Positions 1-9,794 are shown, numbered from the stretch's first letter. The stretch is 64,000 bases of DNA from Thermogemmatispora aurantia (GCF_008974285.1 NZ_BKZV01000001.1:1334214-1398213); one strand, 5' to 3'. Program-made: numbers and translations. Notes: a model not told the origin generated them from the sequence alone.

Positions 1-1436
1 AGGCCAAACTCACTAGCACGCTCGACTGCCGACCAATAATCGAGACGCTGCAGATTGGGCGTCCCATAGTTGAGCCATTTCCCTTCCAAGGTTGCCAGGA
101 CTGTCGCAAACCAGGTCTGCAGCTCCTTCTTGCTGGCGTTCTCTTTAGAGATTGCGTCTACCCGATCCTTGTACCCCTTAATCGAGTAGATCTTGTCCTG
201 GATCAGAAAAGGATGATCGACAGTAGAAAGGACGATGTCAGCGCTGGAACCAGGGGTCTCGATGTAGACATTGCCTATATCGAGCAGCCGCTCTATGACG
301 CTGGAGACCGTCACTTTGATATCACGGATGTTCTTGTACTCGGTCTCCACCCGTGCCTCGTAGAGGAAAATCAGGCGGCGCTGGATGTCGATGATGCGGC
401 GGTTCGTCAGAATGTAGACGTCATCGACGTAGTTGACGTAGATCAGGCCCATGACCAGCAGGAGCACAACCTCGATCAGGGCCACCAGATACCAGGTTGC
501 CGGGATAAGCTGCGAGACGCGAATCGCTAGTAGCGGAATGCAGATGAAGAAGAAGAGCGGTAGAGCCAGGTTGCGGTAGAGTACGTAGCGCGAGCGCTGG
601 ATGTATTCAACGGTGAACTCGCCCGAGGCATAATGCACATCGCAGGGGATATGCAGTGGGCCACCAAAAGTACGTCTGGGACCACGCACGCGATCGGGAT
701 GGCGCAGCGGATAGCGCTCATCAGCATCTTGGAGTTTAGGGACCTCCTTGCCTTTGGCCAGTTGCTCCAGCACACGGGTTAGATCCTGATCGCGGGGAGC
801 AAGAGGTTTCTCCTCCGGCTTCTTACTACCTTTGACCTCAGCGCTCAGTCCCTCGATGGCATCCTTGACCTTCCGCGGCGCAGGCACATCCTTCATAATG
901 AAATCGCCGCCGGTGAGGTAGAGATGCACGTTGCCGTAGGAGAACAAAAGGCTGATCAGGCTATCCTGGTCAATGCCAACCTGGTTCACCTTGCTGATCT
1001 CGATCTGCTGGCGCACTGGCTGGAACACTCCCCGCGAACTGATGATGCGCTTGTTAGTAATGATGTAGGTCTCCAACCACCAGGCAAGGAAGTCTTTCCA
1101 CAGAAACCAGCCCAAGGCAGCCAGCATCAGCAGCGAAATGATCACCTCCAGGGCCAACCACACTCCTCCAAGAGCCGGTTGACGGGTACTGGCCCAAATT
1201 ACCAGCAACAAGGCCAGAGCTAGCCCAATAGTAGGCATAGCCGGCCTCAAAAGAAAGATCTTGTGTTTGCGGACAACCAGCCGAACAACCTCATCAGGCT
1301 GCTGACCGGGGAAGTGCCAACGTCTGTCACGTCCCCTTCGGAATTGACGAATGTTCCAGCGCGCTCGCCCCGAGCGCCAGGGATCGTCTTTCTCCTGTTC
1401 CTCGGCAGCAATGGTTTTGGCGTCTTTCTTGCTCAT
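1..1436 (-). CDS. Double bacterial-PH (YdbS/DUF304-like) membrane protein, C-terminus outside the window
   Basis: The minus-strand frame stays open for 478 codons from an ATG at 1436, preceded by GAGGTG, and runs off the window edge, so the C-terminus is missing. Two similar halves are visible. Each has a hydrophobic double segment (about residues 65-115 and 285-340) followed by a stretch of the bacterial PH-domain type: ETYIITNKRIISSRG in the first and DDVYILTNRRIIDIQ in the second. That 'x-TNKRI/TNRRI' signature is characteristic of YdbS/YdbT and DUF304 proteins. A charged linker separates the halves. It lies downstream of and co-directional with the small membrane protein gene at 1577-2110. 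The role is unknown; family members are membrane proteins with suggested envelope-stress or scaffold functions. Confidence 0.72.
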   Translation of the reverse strand, partial: MSKKDAKTIAAEEQEKDDPWRSGRARWNIRQFRRGRDRRWHFPGQQPDEVVRLVVRKHKIFLLRPAMPTIGLALALLLVIWASTRQPALGGVWLALEVIISLLMLAALGWFLWKDFLAWWLETYIITNKRIISSRGVFQPVRQQIEISKVNQVGIDQDSLISLLFSYGNVHLYLTGGDFIMKDVPAPRKVKDAIEGLSAEVKGSKKPEEKPLAPRDQDLTRVLEQLAKGKEVPKLQDADERYPLRHPDRVRGPRRTFGGPLHIPCDVHYASGEFTVEYIQRSRYVLYRNLALPLFFFICIPLLAIRVSQLIPATWYLVALIEVVLLLVMGLIYVNYVDDVYILTNRRIIDIQRRLIFLYEARVETEYKNIRDIKVTVSSVIERLLDIGNVYIETPGSSADIVLSTVDHPFLIQDKIYSIKGYKDRVDAISKENASKKELQTWFATVLATLEGKWLNYGTPNLQRLDYWSAVERASEFG

Positions 1437-1576
1437 CGCACACACCTCGGCTGCGTGGCAGACGACTCGTCAGGCCATCCTCACTGGGTCTCTTCCACCT
1501 GGCCGCTCTCAGTCGTCCCTTCTTCGCTGGCCTTTTTCACTTATCTTCACCCGGCTCACGCCCCTAATATCCGCCG

Positions 1577-2110
1577 CTACTTCTTCTTGCCAGCACTGGC
1601 CGAGACCAGTCGGATGACGACGACAACAGCGATGATAATAAAGAGCGCTAACGCATAATAGCCTAGATGGTACTGATCCAGCAGAATGAAGCCCTGGCCT
1701 AGCATCACCGCCTGGGTCTGAGGGAAAACGAGGGTCGTCAAATAGAAGACAGCAACGCAGCCGGTGATCAGGGCTGGGCCAAGGCCAAGGACGCGATCCT
1801 GGGGCGCGCTCGGCTTGGGAAAGAGGCGATTGCCCAGGAGATAGCCCGCCGCAATAATGCCCGCCAGACAGAGCACGGTGACAATAGTCACCGCCCGCGG
1901 TGAGGGGTTGATGCCAGGCTGATCAACAAAGAGCTGCGTCAGAAACTGCGTCAGCCCCCGCCCCACATTCAGAATGAGAAAGAGCACTGCTCCCAGCACA
2001 AATGGCAACAGGAACAGTTCACGACGCCATCCCCGACGGTAGCCGAGCCAGAGAAAGATCGGCACCAGCAGGATGAACAAGGCCGTCTGAAGAGTGAGAT
2101 GCCATTCCAT
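1577..2110 (-). CDS. Small polytopic membrane protein of unknown function
   Basis: A 177-residue protein with about five hydrophobic segments (roughly residues 7-22, 31-50, 72-92, 108-128 and 148-168), basic loops such as GYRRGWRR, and a C-terminal KKK tail. The positive loops and the spacing recall CvpA-like or small integral membrane proteins, but no family signature is clear enough to name it. The ATG at 2110 follows GAGAAGGGT. It is probably co-transcribed with the PH-domain membrane protein 140 bases downstream. Confidence 0.6.
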   Translation of the reverse strand: MEWHLTLQTALFILLVPIFLWLGYRRGWRRELFLLPFVLGAVLFLILNVGRGLTQFLTQLFVDQPGINPSPRAVTIVTVLCLAGIIAAGYLLGNRLFPKPSAPQDRVLGLGPALITGCVAVFYLTTLVFPQTQAVMLGQGFILLDQYHLGYYALALFIIIAVVVVIRLVSASAGKKK

Positions 2111-2525
2111 TGTTTTGCTTACCCTTCTCCCTCTAATGGCATCAGCCGTAGCACGGTCGCTAGCAGCACTGCAGTTCCCCTGAGCAGAGTCCAGGGCGCC
2201 TACCTTACAGCGCTATACAAGCCTCTTTTAATCCCGCTCTAGCATCTATCATACCACATGTCAGCTATGAAATATAGCACTGGATGGGTGAAAAGCTGCG
2301 GGTTTTCAGCTCCCAATAGGGAAGTTCTGGCCCCCATTCGCAATTTTCTCTCAAATGTGCTATACTATAAGAAAATGCGAGCTTGAGAAGGAGGCCCAGC
2401 CCGGCCCGGCCCGGTCTGGCAGGGTTGAGGCATCATCTCTGTCCATCTCGTCTCGTCCCCATCCGATGCAGCCAGCAGCGCTTGAGCATTGGCACTGACC
2501 TTTCTTTTTACTTGAGGATTTTTGC
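2111..2525. other. Intergenic region between divergent genes, carrying the gyrA promoter
   Basis: This 415-base spacer separates the leftward membrane-protein operon from gyrA. It holds the gyrA promoter near 2337-2366 and a short run of repeated GGCCC/GCCCG units around 2399-2425 inside the presumed gyrA leader. I see no convincing gene or structured RNA. Confidence 0.5.
2337..2366 (+). promoter_or_regulatory. gyrA promoter with extended -10
   Basis: A -35 like TTCGCA (2337-2342) and a -10 TATACT (2361-2366) are separated by 18 bases. The -10 is preceded by TGC, an extended -10 arrangement. The leader to the gyrA ATG would be about 150 nt. Confidence 0.6.
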
Positions 2526-5090
2526 ATGATGGAAGAAGTAGGTAATGTCAAAACTGTCGATATAGTTGACCAAATGACTGTGGCCTATCTGAACTACTCC
2601 ATGAGCGTCATCGTCAGCCGCGCGCTGCCAGATGTGCGCGATGGCCTCAAGCCGGTGCATCGCCGCATCCTCTACGCTATGGAGCAGATGGGCTTGCAAG
2701 CCAATAAACCCTTCCGCAAATGTGCCGGTACCGTCGGCGAGGTGCTCAAACTCTACCACCCGCACGGCGACGTTGCCGTTTACGATACCCTCGTGCGCAT
2801 GGCCCAGCCCTGGTCAATGCGCTATCCGCTGATCTTAGGGCAAGGCAACTTTGGTTCTCAGGACGATGATCCACCGGCGGCGATGCGCTACACAGAGGCC
2901 AAAATGGCGCCCATCGCCGACGAGATGCTACGCGACATCGACAAGGACACGGTCGATTTCGTGCCCAACTACGACAATCAGGCGAAAGAGCCAACCGTTC
3001 TGCCCGCGCGCCTACCCAATCTTCTGGTCAATGGCTCCGCCGGTATTGCCGTTGGTATGGCCACGAACATCCCCCCTCACAACCTCGTTGAGGTCTGTAA
3101 CGGCATCATCTATCTGATCGATCATCCCGAGGCCACCACTGAAGACCTCTCACGTATCATTCTTGGCCCCGATTTCCCCACAGGTGGCATTATCCAGGGC
3201 CGTGAAGGCATTCGCAATATGTATGCCAATGGGCGCGGGCGCATTGTTGTCCGTGCTCGTACTCATATCGAGGAAAACGAGCGCGGGCGCGCCAGTATTG
3301 TGGTGACCGAACTGCCCTATCAGGTCAACAAGGCCGAGCTTGTTAAAAAGATCGCCGAGCTGGCTCGCGACAAGAAGATCGAAGGAATCGCTGAGGTGCG
3401 TGACGAATCCGATCGTCGCGGCATGCGCATGGTCATCGAGCTTAAGCGCGATGCTAATCCGACCAGCGTCCTCAATTCGCTCTACAAGTACACAGCCATG
3501 CAGAGCGCCTTTAATGCCAACATGCTGGCGCTGGTCGATCGCCAGCCGCGTATTCTGACGCTCAAAGGCTTCCTGCAGCACTATATCAACCATCGTGAAC
3601 AGGTGATCACGCGGCGAACCCGCTATGAGCTGGCGCGCGCGGAGGCCCGCAAGCATATCCTCGAAGGCTTCCGCAAGGCTTTCGAGCACCTCGATGCCAT
3701 TCTCCAGACCATTCGCCAGTCGCAGGGCACGGAGGCCGAGCTGAATCGCACGCTGCAGGCGCAGTTCGGTTTCTCGGAGGCTCAGGCCAGCGCCATCCTC
3801 GATATGCGTCTCGCTCGTCTGGCCGCCCTCGAACGCCAGCAGGTCGAGGAAGAGCTGCGCACCGTTCAGCAGCATATCGATTACTATAACCTGGTGCTGA
3901 GCGATATTAATGAAGTGCGCAAGCTGATTAAAGCCGATCTGGAGGAGCTGAAAGAGAAGTACGGCGATCCGCGCCGCACCGATATCAGCGAAGGAGAGGC
4001 CGGCGACTTCACGGAAGAGGACCTCATTCCGAATGAGGAAGTGGTGGTGACGCTGACAGAGAAGGGTTATATCAAGCGTCTTCCCTCCAGCACATACCGC
4101 GCCCAGCGCCGCGGCGGCAAGGGCGTTACCGGCATGGTCACGCGCGAAGATGATGCCGTTCGCCATTTGCTGGTGGCTCACGCCCATGATCATCTGCTCT
4201 TCTTTACTGACCGGGGCCGCGTCTATCAGCTCCGCGTCTATGAGCTGCCCGATGTCAGTCGCACGGCCCGAGGTGAGCACCTGATTAATCTGATTGCCCT
4301 CGATCAGCAGGAACGCGTGACGGCCATCGTGGCCGTACCCAAGGGGGTTAGTCGCGACTACATGATCGTGGCAACCCGCAAGGGCGAGGTGAAGAAGACG
4401 GTCATGAGCGAGTTTGAGAGTGTGCGCCGCCAGGGCCTGATCGCTATGAATCTCGAGGAGGACGATCGCTTGATCGGAGCCAAGCTGGCGCGCGCCGATG
4501 ACCACGTGCTCTTGATTACTGCCCACGGGAAAGCTATCCGCTTCACCGTGGAGGAGCTGCGCGCGGCCTCGCGCATGAGCGGCGGGGTGCGTGGTATTCG
4601 GCTGGAAGAGGGCGACAGCGTGGTCTCGCTTAACCTGACTCCACGTGACAGCGAGCTGTTGGTGGTGACGGAGCGCGGCTACGGCAAGCGCACTCCCATC
4701 GAGGAGTATCCAGTGCAGAGCCGCGGCGGCAGCGGGGTCCTGACAGCCAAGGTGACAGAGAAGACCGGGCCAGTGGCGACGGCTCGTATCATTACTGATC
4801 TCGATAATGATTTGATGATTATTACCGCCGGCGGAGTGGTAATCCGTACGGAGATCAGCAATGTCTCACGCCTGGGCCGCGCGACTCAGGGCACGCGCCT
4901 GATGACCATTGCAGAAGGCGATAGCGTGGTGGCAGTGGCGACGACGAATGGGAAACGCAACGGTGAGCGCGAGGAGGGCCTCACGCCGCAGGATGATCAG
5001 ACACCGGGCGCCGAGAGAGAAGAGCTGCAAACCAACGGAGAGCTGGCTTCTTCTGATGAAAGCTCGGAGCCTGAGCAGGAACAGGGATAG
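2526..5090 (+). CDS. gyrA: DNA gyrase subunit A
   Basis: Catalytic subunit of gyrase. It breaks and rejoins DNA through a covalent 5'-phosphotyrosine and, with GyrB, introduces negative supercoils in the cytoplasm. At 854 residues it has the usual length. The winged-helix/tower core is clear, with AAMRYTE carrying the active Tyr at residue 122. The C-terminal beta-pinwheel carries the GyrA box QRRGGKG, which separates gyrase from topoisomerase IV ParC. The C-terminus is an acidic, low-complexity tail of about 40 residues. The quinolone-resistance region reads [10 protein letters not shown]: Val83 replaces the usual Ser/Ala, while Asp87 is conserved. ATG is doubled (2526 and 2529) behind GAGG. 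gyrB is not in the window; a terminator hairpin follows. Confidence 0.97.
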   Translation: MMEEVGNVKTVDIVDQMTVAYLNYSMSVIVSRALPDVRDGLKPVHRRILYAMEQMGLQANKPFRKCAGTVGEVLKLYHPHGDVAVYDTLVRMAQPWSMRYPLILGQGNFGSQDDDPPAAMRYTEAKMAPIADEMLRDIDKDTVDFVPNYDNQAKEPTVLPARLPNLLVNGSAGIAVGMATNIPPHNLVEVCNGIIYLIDHPEATTEDLSRIILGPDFPTGGIIQGREGIRNMYANGRGRIVVRARTHIEENERGRASIVVTELPYQVNKAELVKKIAELARDKKIEGIAEVRDESDRRGMRMVIELKRDANPTSVLNSLYKYTAMQSAFNANMLALVDRQPRILTLKGFLQHYINHREQVITRRTRYELARAEARKHILEGFRKAFEHLDAILQTIRQSQGTEAELNRTLQAQFGFSEAQASAILDMRLARLAALERQQVEEELRTVQQHIDYYNLVLSDINEVRKLIKADLEELKEKYGDPRRTDISEGEAGDFTEEDLIPNEEVVVTLTEKGYIKRLPSSTYRAQRRGGKGVTGMVTREDDAVRHLLVAHAHDHLLFFTDRGRVYQLRVYELPDVSRTARGEHLINLIALDQQERVTAIVAVPKGVSRDYMIVATRKGEVKKTVMSEFESVRRQGLIAMNLEEDDRLIGAKLARADDHVLLITAHGKAIRFTVEELRAASRMSGGVRGIRLEEGDSVVSLNLTPRDSELLVVTERGYGKRTPIEEYPVQSRGGSGVLTAKVTEKTGPVATARIITDLDNDLMIITAGGVVIRTEISNVSRLGRATQGTRLMTIAEGDSVVAVATTNGKRNGEREEGLTPQDDQTPGAEREELQTNGELASSDESSEPEQEQG

Positions 5091-5110
5091 ACAGCCTTAG
5101 TACATGAGAG

Positions 5111-5147
5111 GAGAGGGCCGGCCAAATCTGACCGGCCCCGCTCTTTT
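5111..5147 (+). terminator. Rho-independent terminator after gyrA
   Basis: A GC-rich hairpin (GGGCCGG ... CCGGCCC), with outer AGAG/CTCT pairing, is followed by a short TTTT run. It lies 20 bases after the gyrA stop and between convergent genes. Confidence 0.7.
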
Positions 5148-5175
5148 GAGGTCGCCTTGACCCTGCTCTGCTCTT

Positions 5176-5568
5176 CTATAGCTCCGCCTGCTCGTTGAAG
5201 ATCCGGGCCAGCTCGTGAGGCGACGGCAGCGGTTGGCCGGAGCGGATGCGCTGAGCTGCCAGCCGATCTTGACGGGCGCTCTGGCGTACGAGTGGAAAGG
5301 GACGGCGGAACTGCCGCGCGAAGCTGGCAGCTTTCTGTTCGGAGAGCACAGCCCGCCGCTCATAGGCATAGGCCAACAGCTCCCGCTTGAGATCATCCCC
5401 GGCTTCCACCAGGAGCAGGAAAGCAAGGACAAAATCAGGTTTGCCCCGCTCGGCATAGGAGCGCGCATACTCCAGGCCATCCACTCCCTCCGCTAAGCGT
5501 TGCCGGGCCTGGACAGTGAAGACCTCTTTCAGGGCAGGAGCATATAGCTCGGCAAAGGTCGCGCTCAT
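5176..5568 (-). CDS. Small helical protein of unknown function
   Basis: A 130-residue soluble protein, predicted to be almost entirely helical, rich in Ala, Leu, Arg and Glu, with no Cys and no membrane segment. I do not recognise a family. Its ATG lies 12 bases after the stop of the GT2 glycosyltransferase gene, so the two are very likely one transcript. The motif ARSYAERGKPDF and the overall composition recall TPR-like helical hairpins, but this is only an impression. Confidence 0.6.
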   Translation of the reverse strand: MSATFAELYAPALKEVFTVQARQRLAEGVDGLEYARSYAERGKPDFVLAFLLLVEAGDDLKRELLAYAYERRAVLSEQKAASFARQFRRPFPLVRQSARQDRLAAQRIRSGQPLPSPHELARIFNEQAEL

Positions 5569-5580
5569 TCCTTCTCTACC

Positions 5581-6360
5581 TCATTCGTGTAGCATAGCCC
5601 GATAGGCTCTCCTCTGATGGCGCTCCTCTGTTCGCCACTTCCAGGCATAGTAGATCAGCTCACGGAAGGCCCGCGCAATGACCTCCGGTCTGGCACCTGT
5701 GGCTCGCCCCCCTCTGCGGGGCAGGTGATGAACGCCAACCTCAGTATAGGTATAGCCCGCACGCGTGAACTTGTAGAGAATCTCCGTGTTGATCATGGCG
5801 CCGCGCGTCTCTAGTTTGTGCTCGCGGAAAAATTGCGACCGGTATAGCTTAAAGGCGCAGTCAATGTCGCGCACGCGTAGGCCAAAGACCAGACGCACGA
5901 GCCATTTCCAGCCCCAGGCATTGAGCTTGCGCATCCAGGTGTCCTGCCGCTTGATCCGATAGCCCAGGACCGCATCGAAGCGCTCAATGAGCGGGAAAAA
6001 CTGCTCGATGTCGCGGATATCAAACTGGCCATCAGAGTCCATGAAAAAGGCAAGGTCTTTACTCGCTGCCTCAAAGCCACTGACCAGGGCCGCCCCATAG
6101 CCGCGATTGACCGGATGGTTGATCAGCCGAATGCGTGGATCAGCGGCAGCCAGGCTCTCCACGATGGCTTTGGTGTTGTCTTTGCTGCCGTCGTTGACTA
6201 CTACGACCTCAAAGTCCTGCACCCAGGGGGTCAGGGTCTCCAGCACATTTTGGAGTGTACCGGCAATGGCCGCCTCTTCGTTATGGGCAGGCAGAATGAC
6301 CGAAAGGCTGTACTTCGTCTTGACTCCTGTCTCAATGGTTTCTGATTGTAATTCGCTCAT
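5581..6360 (-). CDS. Family 2 glycosyltransferase (polyprenyl-phosphate mannosyl/glucosyltransferase-like)
   Basis: A 259-residue GT-A fold enzyme. It has the N-terminal SVILPAHNEE motif, VVVNDGSKDNT for the nucleotide-sugar site, and MDSDGQFD as the DxD metal site. CAFKLYR and the MINTEILYKF region are typical of dolichol-phosphate-mannose-synthase-like GT2 proteins. It lacks the C-terminal membrane domain found in some homologues and is probably peripheral at the membrane. Likely role: transfer of a sugar from an NDP or GDP donor to polyprenyl phosphate for envelope glycan or glycoprotein synthesis; the sugar cannot be told from sequence. AGGGAG precedes the ATG. Confidence 0.85.
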   Translation of the reverse strand: MSELQSETIETGVKTKYSLSVILPAHNEEAAIAGTLQNVLETLTPWVQDFEVVVVNDGSKDNTKAIVESLAAADPRIRLINHPVNRGYGAALVSGFEAASKDLAFFMDSDGQFDIRDIEQFFPLIERFDAVLGYRIKRQDTWMRKLNAWGWKWLVRLVFGLRVRDIDCAFKLYRSQFFREHKLETRGAMINTEILYKFTRAGYTYTEVGVHHLPRRGGRATGARPEVIARAFRELIYYAWKWRTEERHQRRAYRAMLHE

Positions 6361-6976
6361 AGCTCCCTGTTACTTGCCGTACGGCGGTTGAGATGAAGAA
6401 GAAGAACCGGGCATTTCTTCTGGCTCGCACGGCCCAACGGAGATGTCAGTCGCATCCTTGCTCACGTGCAGACCTTGACCATTCTGGCCCATGCATAGCC
6501 GGATGCCTGATGCCGACTGCCGGCGGAGGCGCGTGCAGGACCTACCATCCGATCGCGTGCGGACAGGCCCTATGGCATTCCAGCAAGCCTGATGGCAACT
6601 ACAGAACGAGCCAGTTCCTCAGTTGTGTAATACCATTTCCCCGCCAGAATGTCCAGAGGCCAGGCTCCTCGACCATAGATAAGGCCGCACCTCTCCCTGC
6701 CATGCCGAGGATCTTAGACGTAGCTCATTCAGGCCCCCCATCGCTCACCTCCTGTGAGCACCTGGCAGGCCAGCTGGTCCTCCCCTCAACTAACTATGAG
6801 TGTAACGCCTGCTTTAGCTCAAGAGTAACAGCCCGCCGCTTACGGCTTAAATGCAGAAGTGGATGATACCCCTCTCTTCCCAGTCCTTTGGCTCACTCCT
6901 CCGGCCCCCTCCTCTGGACATCATCTGCTATAATAGGCTGTGCATTTCCGATCTGGAGGCGCGAAAGAACCGGACT
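6361..6976. other. Gene-free region between the GT2 gene and hisS
   Basis: This 616-base divergent spacer carries the hisS promoter at its right end. A 157-codon plus-strand frame exists here (6393-6866), but it is Cys/Ser/Pro-rich, lacks a ribosome site, and overlaps the promoter region, so I do not call it. A perfect short palindrome GCCGTACGGC lies near 6377. I see no T-box or other leader RNA in front of hisS. Confidence 0.4.
6926..6934 (+). promoter_or_regulatory. hisS promoter, extended -10
   Basis: TGCTATAAT (6926-6934) is a perfect extended -10. No recognisable -35 lies 16-18 bases upstream. Initiation near 6941 gives a 36-nt leader, too short for a T-box. Confidence 0.6.
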
Positions 6977-8275
6977 ATGTCAGCACAGCAGTACCGAGCC
7001 CTGCAGGGCTTCCGCGATATTTTGCCCGAGGAGCAGCCCTATTGGCGCTTCGTGGAGCAGACCGCCGCGGCTGTGGCCGAGTTGTATGGTTACCGCCGTA
7101 TCGAGACGCCCATTCTGGAAGAGACAGGGGTCTTTCTCAAGACCTCTGGCGAAACTTCAGACGTGGTTGAGCACCAGATGTATACGTTCGAGGATCGCCC
7201 AGGAAAGGAGGGCCGCGGCCAGAGTCTGACCCTGCGCCCCGAGGGGACGGCGGGCGTGGTGCGGGCATACCTGGAGCATGGGATGTTCAAGCTGCCTCAG
7301 CCCGTCAAGCTCTACTACCTCAGCGAGCCAATGTTTCGCCATGAACGTCCCCAGGCCGGGCGCTATCGCCAGCACCACCAGTTCGGCTGCGAGGCCCTCG
7401 GCGAGAGTGATCCTGCGATCGATGCCGAGCTGATCGCCTTGCTCTATCAGGTCTACAGCCAGCTCGGGCTGCGAGGCATCCGCGTTCAGCTCAATAGCAT
7501 TGGTGATTCAACTTGCCGCCCGCGCTACGTGGAGGCTCTGCGCGCTTACTATCGCCCTTTACTGGACCAGTGCTGCTATAACTGCCAGTCTCGCTTCCAG
7601 AAGAACCCGCTTCGTCTCTTGGATTGCAAAGAGCCAGAAGATCAGGCCAAGATCGCCGCTGCCCCTCATAGTGTTGATTACCTCTGTGAGGCGTGCCGCG
7701 AGCATTTCGAGCGTGTGCAGCGCTTCTTGCAGCTCTACGAGGTGCCTTTCGAGCTGAATCCGCTGCTTGTGCGTGGTCTGGATTATTATACGCGCACGGT
7801 CTTCGAGTTCACTTCAGAGATGGACAACACGGCCCTCAACGGGGGGGGACGTTATGACGGGCTGGCCGAGATCTTGGGCGGCCCTCCTACGCCCGGCATC
7901 GGTTTTGGCATGGGTATCGAGCGCGTTATTCTAGAACTGAAGCGCCAGGGAATCACCCCACCCCCTCCCGAGAGGCCACGGGCTTTTGTGGTCTACATGG
8001 GCAAGGAGCCGGCCCTTAAAGAGGCGGCAATTCGCTTGATGGCTGAGCTACGACATGCCGGCATCAAAGCTGAGATGAGCTACGGCGATCGCAGTCCTAA
8101 AGCTCAGATGAAGCAGGCCAACACCTCGGGCGCTGTCTACGCCCTGATCATAGGAGAGGAGGAGCTGGCCAACGGACTGGTGACTGTCCGCTCTCTGCGC
8201 GCCGAGGGCGCTGAGGAGGAGGCACGTCAGATAGCCGTTCCTCGCGCAGAGATCCTGCGCTATCTCCAGATCTGA
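6977..8275 (+). CDS. hisS: Histidyl-tRNA synthetase
   Basis: Class II aminoacyl-tRNA synthetase charging tRNA-His. With the start at 6977 (MSAQQYRALQGFRDI) it has 432 residues, the usual bacterial length; the longer frame from 6851 would cross the -10 box. Visible motifs are motif 1 (GFRDILPEE), motif 2 (MFRHERPQAGRYRQHHQFG), the histidine-binding HisA loop (LVRGLDYYTRTVFEF), and motif 3 (GIGFGMGIER) after GGGRYDGL. A Cys-rich insertion (CCYNCQ, LDCK, LCEAC) is common in bacterial HisRS. The C-terminal anticodon-binding domain follows. GGAGG lies about 18 bases before the ATG. It appears monocistronic. Confidence 0.96.
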   Translation: MSAQQYRALQGFRDILPEEQPYWRFVEQTAAAVAELYGYRRIETPILEETGVFLKTSGETSDVVEHQMYTFEDRPGKEGRGQSLTLRPEGTAGVVRAYLEHGMFKLPQPVKLYYLSEPMFRHERPQAGRYRQHHQFGCEALGESDPAIDAELIALLYQVYSQLGLRGIRVQLNSIGDSTCRPRYVEALRAYYRPLLDQCCYNCQSRFQKNPLRLLDCKEPEDQAKIAAAPHSVDYLCEACREHFERVQRFLQLYEVPFELNPLLVRGLDYYTRTVFEFTSEMDNTALNGGGRYDGLAEILGGPPTPGIGFGMGIERVILELKRQGITPPPPERPRAFVVYMGKEPALKEAAIRLMAELRHAGIKAEMSYGDRSPKAQMKQANTSGAVYALIIGEEELANGLVTVRSLRAEGAEEEARQIAVPRAEILRYLQI

Positions 8276-8280
8276 GACAA

Positions 8281-8337
8281 GCGGGGAGCAGAAGAGCGCC
8301 ACAGCATTTCTTACGAGCGGCCTTCTCTCCCCGCTCA
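8281..8337 (+). terminator. Weak hairpin downstream of hisS
   Basis: AGCGGGGAG pairs with CTCCCCGCT about 40 bases later, with partial AGAAG/CTTCT continuation. There is no T tract, so the terminator role is uncertain. Confidence 0.35.
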
Positions 8338-8492
8338 CTGTTGCTACTCCCTTCCTGACGGTGAGGAGTCTCCTTGTCGGTTCTTAGCGAGAATTGCTCT
8401 GAGTGTTGTTGCTTACCCAGATCCACGTCAGGAAGAGCCATTCTGGCTGGGCGAGGCAGAATCGATTCAGCAACTGGCTCCAGGCGCTGCCT

Positions 8493-9716
8493 TTAGCTGG
8501 CTAGCACGCTCCGATAGTCCGCCGGTAGCTGGCAACCGCGATAGAGCGCCCCGAGCAAGGCTGGCTGTGTCTGGACCTGAACTGCCCCCTGCGGACAGCT
8601 GAGCGTCAGCGTGCGCGCCCCCATTCCCAGATCTTGCCTTAAGGGCTTGGGATGGCCCCCAACATCCACCACGCCGATCGGCCAGAGCTGCCCATCGATG
8701 ATAAAGTCCTGCCCACTAAAGTAGAAGAAGGGCACACGATAGCTCATCGCCGTACGCACATCGCTAATCAGTGACAGAATATGGGCGATGGCGATCTCCG
8801 CCGGATTGTAGACGTTGAGGCCACAGCCCTGAAAACAGCCAGTGCCTTCGACGATCCAGATGTGCTCTCCCAACTTGCCGCTATTGAGATCAATGCCGAA
8901 CTGTTGCGCCCAGAAGGCCAGCAATCCGTAGAGGTTATTGACGTAATCGCCTGGATAACCATTGTGCCAGCTATCGATGAGACCCAGGATCTGCGTGCGC
9001 CAGCTCCAGTGGCCTCCCGGATGGACGAGGGTATTCATGGCGGTCTGCATCTCGTTCAGATAGGCGACACGGACCATGAGCTTGCTGTAGTCGTCTGGCA
9101 CGACCAGCGGATCGATCGAGCCAAGAATGACCTTGGCACCAGGGTCATAGGTCTGCACGGCCTGAGCACAGAGATCATAGAAGCGCGCAAAGCGCTCAGG
9201 GGTGACATAGGTCGTCCAGGCGTCAAGCTTCATCTGCTCGTTGCCGCATTGCACGGCATCCGCCCCTGCCGAAGCAGCATCCTGGATAATGTTGGGATCG
9301 TAGAGACGTGGTGGTCCTGCACTTGGCTGACAGAGCGTCAGTAAGACATGGAAACCAGCCGCATGCATGCTGGCAATGGCATTTTTGAGAGCGCTGCCCT
9401 GTAAACCAGCAGCGCCACAACTATGGTCCCCCAGACGAACCCAGGCAATGCCACCAGCAGCGGCAGCGGTACGTCCCTCAACGCCGAGGATGGTGGCCGG
9501 ATCACGAGTCGGCGAGGGGGTCGGTGAAGGGGTCGGCGTCGGCGTAAAGGTCGGCGTTGGCGAAGGAGTCGGCGTCGGCCGCTGAGCAAGCGGCACCGGC
9601 GTCGGTGTGGCCTCACCGCCTACAATACCCGCGAGCGCCACCCGGTAAGCCAGGGCGGTCAAGACGACACTGCTCAGGACAATGGCCACAGCGATAAGCA
9701 GCGTCGATCGCTTCAT
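8493..9716 (-). CDS. Membrane-anchored TIM-barrel, glycoside-hydrolase-like protein
   Basis: A 407-residue protein with an N-terminal signal or anchor segment, then a PT/SPTPTP-rich linker of about 40 residues. The remaining domain of about 320 residues resembles clan-A glycoside hydrolases: VRLGDH, FHVLLTLCQP, AVQCGNEQ (position of the usual acid/base Asn-Glu), VILGSIDPL, and IWIVEGTGC (position of the usual nucleophile Glu). The paired NEQ and VEGTG suggest a retaining glycosidase, but the family and substrate are not recognisable. A start at 9716 (AGGAGG just upstream) or 9734 (GGGGG upstream) is possible; I prefer 9716. It probably acts outside the cell on polysaccharide. Downstream of mnmE, with a 78-base AT-rich gap. 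Confidence 0.6.
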   Translation of the reverse strand: MKRSTLLIAVAIVLSSVVLTALAYRVALAGIVGGEATPTPVPLAQRPTPTPSPTPTFTPTPTPSPTPSPTRDPATILGVEGRTAAAAGGIAWVRLGDHSCGAAGLQGSALKNAIASMHAAGFHVLLTLCQPSAGPPRLYDPNIIQDAASAGADAVQCGNEQMKLDAWTTYVTPERFARFYDLCAQAVQTYDPGAKVILGSIDPLVVPDDYSKLMVRVAYLNEMQTAMNTLVHPGGHWSWRTQILGLIDSWHNGYPGDYVNNLYGLLAFWAQQFGIDLNSGKLGEHIWIVEGTGCFQGCGLNVYNPAEIAIAHILSLISDVRTAMSYRVPFFYFSGQDFIIDGQLWPIGVVDVGGHPKPLRQDLGMGARTLTLSCPQGAVQVQTQPALLGALYRGCQLPADYRSVLAS

Positions 9717-9794
9717 ACTCCTCCTGAATATCATTGTCCCCCTTTAGAGGATATTACAAATAAATCAATATATAAAGAACAAAAGAGTATTTTT

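Noticed and set aside
3150-4526. 458-codon minus-strand open frame inside gyrA
   Set aside because: It lies fully antisense to a well-supported gyrA with all its motifs; long antisense frames are expected in GC-rich genes.
6393-6866. 157-codon plus-strand frame before hisS
   Set aside because: Cys/Ser/Pro-rich, no ribosome site, no recognisable product, and it runs into the hisS promoter region.
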